Shown: in pieces, positions 1 to 9,124 of the stretch | Position numbering within the stretch: position 1 is the first letter of the stretch | How the letters are laid out: every line of letters begins with the position of its first letter | DNA from: Actinomycetes bacterium | GTDB taxonomy: Bacteria > Actinomycetota > Actinomycetes > Nanopelagicales > Nanopelagicaceae | DNA: 42,848 bases | Reading direction: 5' to 3' | Assembly (NCBI GenBank): GCA_919902125.1 | Contig: CAKKQM010000004.1 | Coordinates: forward strand, 1-42,848 | The notes under the pieces: generated by a model | What the model was told of the DNA's origin: nothing | Seen by the model: only the letters and a program-made list of their open reading frames with translations | The model's database searches: none | Translations under genes and position numbers: made by a program

Positions 1-1079
<1,079 letters not shown>

Positions 1080-1375
1080 AAGTTTTTTTCTGGCGTACAG
1101 ACATTAATAACTGACGTTATATTTTGTCTTTTTACCAAAGGAAATCAACGGGTATAACTATTTCACCCAATAGACCAGCTACTGGGTGTATTTCGCCATA
1201 CCTCATTGAAGTATTAATTCGTGGTCTCGCTCTTTTCACGCTCAAAACCCGAAAGTTTTTAGACATGACAAGAAGAGCCACATTGGCATTGACTTATTAG
1301 CACGCTGTTGAGTTCTCAAGGTACGGACGCGCACTGCTTTCGAAGATCTCTCTTCGTTTTCAGGGCAGACCCACA
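1080..1375 (-). promoter_or_regulatory. 16S rRNA leader region
   Basis: About 300 bases between the downstream promoter and 16S contain no credible gene. On the minus strand it holds the antitermination/processing-type element at 1301-1321, a hairpin with a UUCG-type tetraloop (AAAACT-TTCG-GGTTTT, 1244-1259), and CACCCA...TGGGTG complementary segments around 1150-1190 that could contribute to pre-16S folding. Functions of the hairpins are inferred from position only. Confidence 0.6.
1301..1321 (-). promoter_or_regulatory. boxA-like element of the rRNA leader
   Basis: The minus strand contains CCTTGAGAACTCAACAGCGT. This matches the TTGAGAACTCAA-type sequence found in leaders and spacers of actinobacterial rRNA operons (for example mycobacteria and Streptomyces), where it is associated with Nus-dependent antitermination and RNA processing. 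It sits about 220 bases upstream of the mature 16S 5' end, as expected. Confidence 0.75.
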
Positions 1376-1405
1376 AATCTAGTCCAGCGGCGCTGGTGCG
1401 GTCAA
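1376..1405 (-). promoter_or_regulatory. rRNA operon promoter, downstream (P2)
   Basis: On the minus strand TTGACC (1400-1405) and TAGATT (1376-1381) are separated by 18 bases, a good match to a housekeeping sigma promoter. It is the nearest promoter-like sequence upstream of the boxA-like element. Confidence 0.6.
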
Positions 1406-1424
1406 ACCCGCGCAGAACCACTAA

Positions 1425-1438
1425 CTTCAAATTTGAAG
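1425..1438. repeat. 14-bp perfect palindrome between the two rRNA promoters
   Basis: CTTCAAATTTGAAG reads identically on both strands. It lies about 20 bases upstream of the P2 -35 box. It could be a regulator-binding site or part of an A/T-rich upstream element; the role is unknown. Confidence 0.5.
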
Positions 1439-1445
1439 GAAGTTT

Positions 1446-1483
1446 CTTGCTATCCGGCCTTAAATCGTCCGGTGCATAGCAAG
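1446..1483. repeat. Inverted repeat at the start of the P1 rRNA transcript
   Basis: CTTGCTAT and ATAGCAAG form an 8-bp stem, extended by CCGG/CCGG with a three-base bulge. Its outer arm begins at or next to the transcription start predicted for P1 (about 1484). It could be a 5'-terminal RNA hairpin or a terminator for tyrS; there is no clear T-run after it on the minus strand, which argues against a classical terminator. Confidence 0.5.
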
Positions 1484-1490
1484 GAGCGTA

Positions 1491-1519
1491 ACTATAGGTG
1501 GCTGGGCCGGGAGCGTCAA
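1491..1519 (-). promoter_or_regulatory. rRNA operon promoter, upstream (P1)
   Basis: TTGACG (1514-1519) and TATAGT (1491-1496) on the minus strand are separated by exactly 17 bases. This is the strongest consensus-like promoter noticed in the window. It starts 44 bases after the tyrS stop codon and drives toward 16S. Confidence 0.7.
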
Positions 1520-1562
1520 ATCGAGTTAGCCAGATTTTGGCAATGCGAAAAACTCTTATAAA

Positions 1563-2837
1563 TCAAGGTTTTTTGGCAACCTCGACGACAGCCAAATCGC
1601 GCTTGCCCTTTCGTAGGACAGCAAAGCGGTTAAAAAGGAAGTCATCCGCGCTCAGAGTGAAGTCCTCGCCCGCTATTTTCACGTTGTTGAGATATGCGCC
1701 ACCATCTTTGACGACTCGGCGGGCGGCAGATTTGGAATCTACGACCCCCGCGGCCGCAATGAGGCCCACCCAGGTCGGGATATCGTCCAGAGAAGTGATT
1801 GTGGCCCGGGGAAGTTCTGCCAGAGCGCTCTCCAGAGTGGCTTCATCCAGATCTTTAAGTTCACCCTGGCCAAAAAGTGCACGCGATGCGGCTTCAACCC
1901 GTTCGCAAGTTTGTGCGCCGTGCACCATGGTTGTGAGTTCGCGGGCAAGTGCGCGATGCGCATCACGCGCAGCAGGATTTTCTGAATGTAATTTTTCTAA
2001 ATGAGAAATTTCATCGTGTGAGGCAAATGAAAAAACTTTAAGAAAGTTAATAACGTCTTTATCTTCGGTTGCGATCCAGTATTGATAAAACGCATAAGGC
2101 GAAGTCATCTCTGGATCCAGCCAGACATTGCTGCCGGCGGTTTTCCCAAACTTCGTACCGTCTGCTTTTGCTAACAATGGGATTGTTAATGCGTGAGCGC
2201 TTCCACCTTCAACTCGCCGGATAAGATCAAGCCCAGCAACAATATTTCCCCATTGGTCTGAACCGCCGACCTGCAATGTGCAATTCAATCGTTTGTATAG
2301 TTCAAGAAAATCAAGAGATTGCAGCACTTGATAGGAGAATTCTGTATATGAAATGCCGCCACCTTCTAAACGAGCCGAGACAGATTCTTTAGCCAACATT
2401 TGATTGACGCTGAAATGTTTTCCGATATCGCGTAAAAACTCGATGGCCGACATTGGCGCGGTCCAATCAAGATTATTGACAATGCGGGCAGGATTAGTTG
2501 GCGCTTCAAAATCCAAGTACTGCGAAAGTTGTTCGCGAAATCTGCCAGCCCATTGCTCCACAACGTCGGTATTGTTGAGAGAGCGTTCCTCATTCTTGCC
2601 ACTTGGATCGCCGACTAAACCAGTTGCACCACCGACTAACGCGATGGGGTGGTGACCTGCCAATTGAAAACGGCGCAGCACGAGCAAGACAACGAGATTG
2701 CCAACTCCCAAACTTGAAGCAGTGGGATCAAAACCCACATAGAGCGTTATCGGTTTAGATAGCGCCTCTTTTAGTGCATTTTCATCGGTTGATTGCGCAA
2801 ATAGACCGCGCCATTTCAGGTCCTCCAGCAGGTTCAT
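1563..2837 (-). CDS. tyrS: Tyrosyl-tRNA synthetase
   Basis: Charges tRNA-Tyr with tyrosine in the cytoplasm. At 424 aa it has the usual bacterial length. The Rossmann catalytic domain begins with YVGFDPTASSLGVGNL (about residues 33-48), includes GGATGLVGDPSG (about 69-80), the tyrosine/tRNA-site region QVGGSDQWGNI and the KMSKS-type loop KFGKT. The C-terminal part is an S4 RNA-binding domain (AARRVVKDGGAYLNN). Odd point: the HIGH-type motif normally reads SLHxGH or SLHVGN; here it is SLGVGNL, so the first, catalytic His is Gly (codon GGA). The start overlaps the argH stop by 4 bases (ATGA), so it is the last gene of the arginine operon and translationally coupled to it. Identity is secure; activity with the altered motif is not. 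Confidence 0.95.
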   Translation of the reverse strand: MNLLEDLKWRGLFAQSTDENALKEALSKPITLYVGFDPTASSLGVGNLVVLLVLRRFQLAGHHPIALVGGATGLVGDPSGKNEERSLNNTDVVEQWAGRFREQLSQYLDFEAPTNPARIVNNLDWTAPMSAIEFLRDIGKHFSVNQMLAKESVSARLEGGGISYTEFSYQVLQSLDFLELYKRLNCTLQVGGSDQWGNIVAGLDLIRRVEGGSAHALTIPLLAKADGTKFGKTAGSNVWLDPEMTSPYAFYQYWIATEDKDVINFLKVFSFASHDEISHLEKLHSENPAARDAHRALARELTTMVHGAQTCERVEAASRALFGQGELKDLDEATLESALAELPRATITSLDDIPTWVGLIAAAGVVDSKSAARRVVKDGGAYLNNVKIAGEDFTLSADDFLFNRFAVLRKGKRDLAVVEVAKKP

Positions 2838-4261
2838 TGACCCATCATGCCCGAAAAGAGGTTGCTCTTGTCGTCAATCCATTCTTGGTTTATAAGAATT
2901 CTCGACTCTAAGGTCGCAATTTGATCGGCCACTTTTATTTGGGCAGTCCCGCCGAAAGTCGTCCGTGATTGCAACGCTCCTTCAACGGTGAGGACCTTAC
3001 GTACATCAGCGGTCAGACCAGGATGGATCGCTGCAAATTGCGCATCTGTGAGTTCGTGCAGTTCTTTTCCACTCGCTTCACATTGATACACGCACTTACC
3101 GGCCGCCTCGTGCGCCTGCGCAAATGGAATTCCACCGCGGACCAGAAAATCAGCGATCTCTGTTGCCAGCGAATATCCGGTCGATGCGGCCGCCGCCATT
3201 GCCGCGCGGTCAAAGGTAGTTGAAGCGACCATCCCGGTGAAAGCAGGCAGTACCAAATTCAAAGTATCAATCGAATCAAAAAGAGGTTCCTTATCCTCTT
3301 GCAGGTCACGGTTGTAAGCAAAGGGCAGACCTTTGAGCATCGCCAGAACGGCAGTGAGGTTGCCGATCAGACGGCCGGCTTTGCCTCGGGCAAGTTCGGC
3401 GATATCGGGGTTTTTCTTCTGCGGCATGATCGATGAACCAGTAGCAAAAGCATCAGCTAACTTTGCCCATCCAAATTCAGTACTCGCCCAGAGAGACCAC
3501 TCCTCCCCCATCCGGGAAAGATGTGTCCCAATCATCGCCAGAATAAAAAGTGCTTCGGCAACAAAATCGCGATCACTCACTGCATCAATACTGTTTGCAA
3601 TTGGTGCGCTGAACCCTAGTTCGGTAGCGCTACCTTCTGGATCCAGTGCCAGGGATGAACCTGCCAGAGCTCCAGCACCCAGTGGAGAGAATGAGGTGCG
3701 TAGATACCAGTCGCGTATCCGATCAACATCCCGATTGAGGGCATGGGCATGCTTTGCCAACTCGTGCCCGAAAAGGACTGGCTGGGCATGCTGCAAGTGC
3801 GTGAAACCCGGGGCGGGCGCATCTAAGTATTCAGTTGCCTTAGCAAGGATCACTCGTTGCAAGGCGCTTACCTGCCCGGCTAGATGGAGCAGGTGATCAA
3901 TTGCGAAAAGCCGCATATCAGTTGCCACTTGATCATTCCGTGATCTGCCGGCACGGAGCGCGCCACCAACGGCGCCCAGTTTTTCAGTCAGACCGCGTTC
4001 TAGCGCGCTATGCACATCTTCATCGCCATCATGGGGGAGAAAGTTTCCGCTCTCAACTTCCGATTGCAACTCTTTGAGTGCGCCGCGGATCGCCGCACCA
4101 TCGACCGAGCTGATCAGTCCACCTTTCTCTAGCCCCCGTAAATGAGCAAGGGAGGAACGTAGATCGTAAGGAGCCAGGCGCCAGTCGAATTGGATGCTCC
4201 GCGACAATGCGAAAACCGCATCCGCAGGAGTGCTGGAAAACCTTCCGCCCCAGAGCGCCAT
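2834..4261 (-). CDS. argH: Argininosuccinate lyase
   Basis: Last step of arginine synthesis: splits argininosuccinate into arginine and fumarate. The protein has 475 aa, normal for the fumarase/aspartase superfamily. Visible are the N-terminal LWGGRFSS, the RSRNDQVATD segment, the catalytic-His region FTHLQHAQP (about residue 160) and the signature loop GSSIMPQKKNPD (about 280). It starts 2 bases after the argG stop and ends in a 4-base overlap with tyrS, so it is inside the operon. No missing key residues were seen. Confidence 0.97.
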   Translation of the reverse strand: MALWGGRFSSTPADAVFALSRSIQFDWRLAPYDLRSSLAHLRGLEKGGLISSVDGAAIRGALKELQSEVESGNFLPHDGDEDVHSALERGLTEKLGAVGGALRAGRSRNDQVATDMRLFAIDHLLHLAGQVSALQRVILAKATEYLDAPAPGFTHLQHAQPVLFGHELAKHAHALNRDVDRIRDWYLRTSFSPLGAGALAGSSLALDPEGSATELGFSAPIANSIDAVSDRDFVAEALFILAMIGTHLSRMGEEWSLWASTEFGWAKLADAFATGSSIMPQKKNPDIAELARGKAGRLIGNLTAVLAMLKGLPFAYNRDLQEDKEPLFDSIDTLNLVLPAFTGMVASTTFDRAAMAAAASTGYSLATEIADFLVRGGIPFAQAHEAAGKCVYQCEASGKELHELTDAQFAAIHPGLTADVRKVLTVEGALQSRTTFGGTAQIKVADQIATLESRILINQEWIDDKSNLFSGMMGQ

Positions 4262-4263
4262 AA

Positions 4264-5466
4264 CTACTTCTTCACTCTCAAGTTTCTGGCAGAGGCAATC
4301 CGGGTAGGCAGGCCCCAGAGATCGACAAATCCCTTTGCGAGGGATTGATCAAATGTGTCTCCCTCGTCGTATGTCGCCATATCAAAGTCGTATAAAGATG
4401 CTTCACTATGACGCCCAGTAACCCAACATCGGCCAGCATGCATCTTCAATCGAACATCACCAGTGACATATTCATTTGCAAAATTGAAGAGGCTGTCTAA
4501 GCCTTCACGAAGAGGTGAGAACCAGAGGCCGTCATACACGAGTTCGCCCCATCGTTGCTCGCTTGCTCGCTTGAATCGAGCCAGATCGCGTTCCACGCAG
4601 ACATTTTCCAGTTCTTGATGAGCAGTAATAAGTGCAAGAGCGCCGGGTGCTTCATAAACCTCACGGCTCTTGATTCCTATGAGGCGATCTTCCACCATAT
4701 CAAGACGACCCACACCTTGCGCTCCGGCACGTCGATTGAGTTCGACAATCGCTTGCAGCATCGTGACAGGTCGTCCATCAATTGCAGTTGGGGCACCTTT
4801 TGTGAAAGTGATTATTACTTCATCTGCTTCACGAGGAATCGATGGATCTTGGGTGTACGAGTAAACCGCCTCGGTTGGAGCATTCCAAATATCTTCTAGG
4901 AAACCAGTCTCGACTGCGCGACCCCACACGTTTTGATCAATGGAAAATGGGTTCTTCTTGGTCGTCTCAATGGGCAAGTTCTCTGCTTGCGCAAATGCAA
5001 TCGCCTTGTCGCGCGTCATTCCCGAATCGCGTACTGGAGCATACGAAGTCAGGTCTGGTGCCAACGCACCAGTACCCACTTCAAATCGGACTTGGTCATT
5101 ACCTTTACCGGTACAACCATGGGCAACTCTGGATGCACCATGTTTACGGGCTGCGGCAACGAGATGCTTAACAATCAAGGGGCGCGAAAGTGCGGAGACT
5201 AAAGGATAACGATCCATGTAGAGTGCATTGGCTTTCAGCGCTGGCAGACAGTATTCATTAGCAAATTCATCGCGCGCATCGACAACTTCAGCAGCAACCG
5301 CGCCACAGGCCAGCGCGCGTTCTTTAATTACTTGAAGATCCTCGCCTTCTTGCCCGACGTCCACGGCAACAGCAATTACTTCCGCACCAGTTTCGCGCTC
5401 GATCCAACCAATTGCAACCGAGGTATCCAATCCTCCGGAATAAGCCAGAACAATCTTCTCTTTCAT
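4264..5466 (-). CDS. argG: Argininosuccinate synthase
   Basis: Condenses citrulline and aspartate using ATP. The 400-aa protein opens with the PP-loop motif [15 protein letters not shown] (residues 7-21) and contains [14 protein letters not shown] (about 115-128), both diagnostic of the family. Its ATG overlaps the argR stop codon by one base (TAATG). Its substrate citrulline would come from ornithine carbamoyltransferase, whose gene argF is not in this cluster. Confidence 0.97.
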   Translation of the reverse strand: MKEKIVLAYSGGLDTSVAIGWIERETGAEVIAVAVDVGQEGEDLQVIKERALACGAVAAEVVDARDEFANEYCLPALKANALYMDRYPLVSALSRPLIVKHLVAAARKHGASRVAHGCTGKGNDQVRFEVGTGALAPDLTSYAPVRDSGMTRDKAIAFAQAENLPIETTKKNPFSIDQNVWGRAVETGFLEDIWNAPTEAVYSYTQDPSIPREADEVIITFTKGAPTAIDGRPVTMLQAIVELNRRAGAQGVGRLDMVEDRLIGIKSREVYEAPGALALITAHQELENVCVERDLARFKRASEQRWGELVYDGLWFSPLREGLDSLFNFANEYVTGDVRLKMHAGRCWVTGRHSEASLYDFDMATYDEGDTFDQSLAKGFVDLWGLPTRIASARNLRVKK

Positions 5467-6002
5467 TAGCGCGCCTTTCGTTTCGTGGTTTTCTTCTTTG
5501 AATTCTTGATTGGTTCTGCAATCGCCCGCAATTGCCTTGCTAAAACGGCTCCCCCGTCGCTCTTTTTAGAGATTACGAGAACCGTGTCGTCCCCCGCGAT
5601 AGTGCCTATAACAGATGCTAGTCCGCCATCACGCGCAGCTCGATCCAATGCGCCCGCCAGGAACTGCGCTCCGCCAGGTGGAGTCCGGACCACCGCAAGA
5701 TTGCCACTTGACTCGACTGTCAGAATTAACTCAGCAGGCAAGGAGACGATCCGTGCAAGCGAATCACTTTCATCACTCGGTAATTGATAGACGGATGTGC
5801 CGTTTTTCCCACGTCCGCGGAGCGCACCAATCTCTTCCAAGTCGCGGCTGGCAGTGGCTTGCGTGACTTCAAATCCAACTCCATCTAGAAGTTCGACGAG
5901 ATCTGATTGGGAGTGAACCAACCCCGCTTGCACCAATGAGATAACTTTCGCGCGCCGGGCAGATGCGCTGCGAGAGTTAACCGCTTTCTTCAAACTAGCC
6001 AT
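5466..6002 (-). CDS. argR: Arginine repressor ArgR
   Basis: Arginine-responsive hexameric regulator that binds ARG boxes. The start is taken at the internal ATG at 6002 (MASLKKAV), giving 178 aa; the longer track start would run far into argD. The N-terminal winged helix contains [29 protein letters not shown], whose TQATASRDL part is the recognition helix (quoted span shortened in the family motif TQAT.SRD). The C-terminal domain has [12 protein letters not shown], which forms the hexamer and arginine pocket. The ATG overlaps the argD stop by 8 bases. Operator candidates lie upstream of argC (10162-10195). Confidence 0.95.
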   Translation of the reverse strand: MASLKKAVNSRSASARRAKVISLVQAGLVHSQSDLVELLDGVGFEVTQATASRDLEEIGALRGRGKNGTSVYQLPSDESDSLARIVSLPAELILTVESSGNLAVVRTPPGGAQFLAGALDRAARDGGLASVIGTIAGDDTVLVISKKSDGGAVLARQLRAIAEPIKNSKKKTTKRKAR

Positions 6003-7185
6003 GATGAATCTCCGCCATTGCTTTAGCGAAGGCTGCAATGAATTTCTTGATCTGGGCCGCACTCACCGTCAGAGCAGGAGCAATCCGGATGACATTTGAG
6101 TTGGGGGCGTTTACTAGAACGCCTGCTGCCTGCAGCGCATTACGGACATCAACCGCGATCTCGTTATCAAGGACTATCCCCAGAAGAAGTCCTTGGCCAC
6201 GTACTTCTCTGACGCCAGGTAAAACTGCGATTGCACTCTTGATGGTTGCTTCATGCTTGCATGCTTGCGCAAGTAAATTCTTCTTCTCCAGAACTTCTAT
6301 CCCTGCCAGCGCGCTGGCACACGAGACAGGGTTGCCTCCGAAAGTTGTTCCGTGATCGCCGGGTTGAAAAAGATGGGCAGCATCGCCCAGCGCGATCATT
6401 GCGCCCAGCGGCAACCCCGCACCCAGGCCCTTGGCCAAGGTAATTACATCGGGAGTTATTCCTTCGTGTTCGTATCCGAACCACTGACCCGTCCGACCCA
6501 TCCCGGTCTGCACCGCATCTACCACCATCAGCGCACCGGTGCAGTTGCAAATTTCACGCACCCCGCGCAAATATCCGACGGGAGGCATTACAACGCCAGC
6601 TTCTCCCATGATGGGTTCGATAATAACCATGGCGGTGCGACGAGTAACTTTGCGTTTCATCGCGGCAAGATCGCCAAATGGCACGTGGGTAATCCCCCGC
6701 AATAAAGGTTTAAATGGATCACGTTTTGCTGGTTGGCCAGTGAGTGAAAGCGCGCCCATCGTGCGACCGTGAAATGAACCATCAGTGGCAACAATTCTTG
6801 TTCTGCCCGTCCGTCTAGAAAGTTTGAGAGCCGCTTCATTTGCCTCAGCTCCAGAGTTGCAGAAGAAAACGCGGGCCGAATCATCACCAACCAGTTCTTT
6901 AAGTTTTTCTGCCAGCGCAATTACTCCAGGATGCATGTAGAAATTGCTGACATGACCTAACGTGCCAATCTGTTTTCTTACCGCAGCAGTAATTGCTGGA
7001 TGAGCATGTCCCAGCAGATTGGTAGCGATGCCGCCTAAGAAATCCAGGTAATGATTTCCTTCGCAATCCACGAGGGTCAGACCCTTGCCACTTACCAAGG
7101 TCAAGGCAGGTTGGCCGTAATTGGATTGCAGCGCGCTCTGCCAGCGAGTTGCATAATTTTGTGAGACTTTCTTCACGCCCTTCAT
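5995..7185 (-). CDS. argD: Acetylornithine aminotransferase
   Basis: PLP-dependent transaminase converting N-acetylglutamate semialdehyde to N-acetylornithine with glutamate. The 396-aa protein shows CNSGAEANEAALKLSR (about 109-124), GSFHGRTMGALS, and the PLP-lysine region ITLAKGLGAGLPLGAM. Homologues can also act as succinyldiaminopimelate aminotransferase; context supports arginine synthesis. It overlaps argB by 4 bases (ATGA) at its start and argR by 8 bases at its end. In most actinobacterial clusters argF follows argD; here argR follows directly. Confidence 0.96.
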   Translation of the reverse strand: MKGVKKVSQNYATRWQSALQSNYGQPALTLVSGKGLTLVDCEGNHYLDFLGGIATNLLGHAHPAITAAVRKQIGTLGHVSNFYMHPGVIALAEKLKELVGDDSARVFFCNSGAEANEAALKLSRRTGRTRIVATDGSFHGRTMGALSLTGQPAKRDPFKPLLRGITHVPFGDLAAMKRKVTRRTAMVIIEPIMGEAGVVMPPVGYLRGVREICNCTGALMVVDAVQTGMGRTGQWFGYEHEGITPDVITLAKGLGAGLPLGAMIALGDAAHLFQPGDHGTTFGGNPVSCASALAGIEVLEKKNLLAQACKHEATIKSAIAVLPGVREVRGQGLLLGIVLDNEIAVDVRNALQAAGVLVNAPNSNVIRIAPALTVSAAQIKKFIAAFAKAMAEIHHG

Positions 7186-7982
7186 GCGCTCACCAACGTT
7201 CCACCATGTCCACGCAGCGCCAGAGCGAAAGCTAGTGGATCTTTCCCATCAATAACCCGCACTGTTTCGGCTCCTGTTTCTATCGCTTTGAGGGCGGCCA
7301 GAACTTTAGGTGCCATTCCTGCAGAGAAATCATCTTTCAGGGTGCGCAGTTCTGCTGCGCTAATGACGGAAATCAGCGAGGTTGGATCTGGCCAATTGCG
7401 GTAAATCCCCGCAACATCAGTCATAAAAATCAAAGTCTGCGCGCCCATCGCGCCAGCAATTGCGGCAGCAGCCAAGTCAGCGTTCACATTTAAACCAACC
7501 CTCGAAATCTCGTTGACCTCATCGCCTTCAGTTGCAATTGGCGAAACGACTGGAAGAAATCCAGCGTTAATTAAAGTGTCGAGAATGGCAGTATCAACGC
7601 GAATAATTTCACCAACCTGGCCTAGGTCGGCCGCAGTTCCATCAACGAGTTGGGTCAACCTTTTTGCAATTAGCAATCCGCCATCGCGGCCTGTCAATCC
7701 CATCGCATTAATACCTACATCACGGAGTTGGGCAACCAGGTTGCGCAAGACTTCCCCGCTTAAAACACTTTGAACAATGTTAAAAGCCGCTGGCGAGGTC
7801 ACCCGAAATCCACCCAGAAAAGTGGATTCAACCTGCGCAGTTTCCAATGCTTTATCAATCTGCGGTCCGCCACCATGGACGATGATGCACTGCTCGCCCA
7901 TATCTAGCGCTGATTGCACCGCATGCGCAAAGAGTCCCTCTGTATCGGTCATAGCATGACCGCCGAACTTAATAACGATCAT
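7182..7982 (-). CDS. argB: Acetylglutamate kinase
   Basis: Phosphorylates N-acetylglutamate, normally the feedback-controlled step when ArgJ recycles the acetyl group. Seen: the N-terminal IKFGGHAM, VHGGGPQID and MAPKVLAALKA phosphate- and ATP-binding segments of the amino acid kinase fold. At 266 aa it is short: it begins directly at the first beta strand, lacking the N-terminal helix of arginine-sensitive enzymes, and its C-terminus (VIDGKDPLAFALALRGHGGT) departs from the HIIDGR..LLELFT..GIGT pattern of those enzymes. It resembles the E. coli size class. Overlaps of 4 bases on both sides place it inside the operon. Confidence 0.95.
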   Translation of the reverse strand: MIVIKFGGHAMTDTEGLFAHAVQSALDMGEQCIIVHGGGPQIDKALETAQVESTFLGGFRVTSPAAFNIVQSVLSGEVLRNLVAQLRDVGINAMGLTGRDGGLLIAKRLTQLVDGTAADLGQVGEIIRVDTAILDTLINAGFLPVVSPIATEGDEVNEISRVGLNVNADLAAAAIAGAMGAQTLIFMTDVAGIYRNWPDPTSLISVISAAELRTLKDDFSAGMAPKVLAALKAIETGAETVRVIDGKDPLAFALALRGHGGTLVSA

Positions 7983-9124
7983 GTTGCGTACGCCGAATTC
8001 TCGTGTACATAATCATGGCTTAGATCATTAGTCATAATTGTTGCGGTTGCAACGCCGACTTTGAGGTCGATAACTATCTTCACGATAGGGCCAGATAGGT
8101 CTACAAGACTGCGATCATCTCCCGGGCTGCTTGCTCGCGCCACCATAATCCCATTGAGTTCCACATCGATATTGAGTGGATTAAAATCTGCCTCCGCAGT
8201 GCCTACTGCAGCCAGAATGCGACCCCAGTTAGGATCGCCCCCAAAAAGCGCGCATTTCAATAGGTTATTGCGCGCACATGCTCTGCCGACATTGACTGCA
8301 TCGCTCTCGGTAGCAGCATTACGTACTTCAATAGAGACAACCTTGGTATGTCCTTCAGCATCACTGATTAATTGCGTGGCAAGTGAACCACAGACCTCCA
8401 TCAAAATTTCTTCTAACTGCCCGTTGGTAATTTCCGTTCCAGCAGCTCCAGAAGCCAGCAAGAGCACGGTGTCATTGGTGGAAGTGCAACCGTCTGAATC
8501 AATCCGGTTATAGGTACGGTCAACAACCCGAGTAAAGATCTCCTCCATCGAAGCAGGATCAACTTTGGCATCGGTCATAAGAACAGAGAGCATTGTGGCA
8601 AGGGATGGAGCCAACATCCCGGCTCCTTTGGCGATCCCCGTAACCGTAATTCCGTATTTCTCAACGCAAGAAATTTTCGGTACGGAATCAGTAGTCATGA
8701 TGGCGCGGGCCGCGCCCTCCAAGCCCTCCTCGCTCAATGTAGGCACGATTGCATCGATACCCGTGAGAATCTTTGGCAGCGGAAGGAACTCGCCAATCAA
8801 ACCCGTTGAGCAGATAGCCACCTCCGCGGAAGATATCCCGAGAACCTCGGCAACATACTCGGCACAATGATGAGTGTCTGCAAATCCCTGTGCTCCGGTA
8901 CAGGCATTAGCTCCGCCAGAATTAAGAAGAACTGCGCTGATTGCGCCACCGCTGACGATCTGTTTGGTCCAGATAACAGGAGCAGCAATAACTTTATTGG
9001 TCGTGAAAACTCCCGCGCAAGCAAACTCTGGCCCTAAGTTTTGAATAATCGTCAGGTCTAAAGCACCCGAACTTTTCAATCCGGCGGCAACTGCGCCGGC
9101 GCGAAAACCCTTAGGTAGTTTCAT
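7979..9124 (-). CDS. argJ: Bifunctional glutamate N-acetyltransferase / N-acetylglutamate synthase
   Basis: Transfers acetyl from N-acetylornithine to glutamate, closing the cyclic arginine route, and may also use acetyl-CoA. The 381-aa protein has NSGGANACTG (about 68-77), the self-cleavage site ATML, where the new N-terminal Thr nucleophile of the beta chain is generated, and DGCTSTNDTVLLLAS. It starts in a 4-base overlap with argC and ends in a 4-base overlap with argB. Because ornithine is its product, the next enzyme needed is ArgF, not encoded here. Confidence 0.96.
   Translation of the reverse strand: MKLPKGFRAGAVAAGLKSSGALDLTIIQNLGPEFACAGVFTTNKVIAAPVIWTKQIVSGGAISAVLLNSGGANACTGAQGFADTHHCAEYVAEVLGISSAEVAICSTGLIGEFLPLPKILTGIDAIVPTLSEEGLEGAARAIMTTDSVPKISCVEKYGITVTGIAKGAGMLAPSLATMLSVLMTDAKVDPASMEEIFTRVVDRTYNRIDSDGCTSTNDTVLLLASGAAGTEITNGQLEEILMEVCGSLATQLISDAEGHTKVVSIEVRNAATESDAVNVGRACARNNLLKCALFGGDPNWGRILAAVGTAEADFNPLNIDVELNGIMVARASSPGDDRSLVDLSGPIVKIVIDLKVGVATATIMTNDLSHDYVHENSAYAT

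Noticed and set aside
1498-2004. 168-aa plus-strand ORF opposite tyrS
   Set aside because: Antisense shadow of tyrS with no recognisable protein features; the same applies to other long antisense ORFs over argH, pgk, gap and yvcK.
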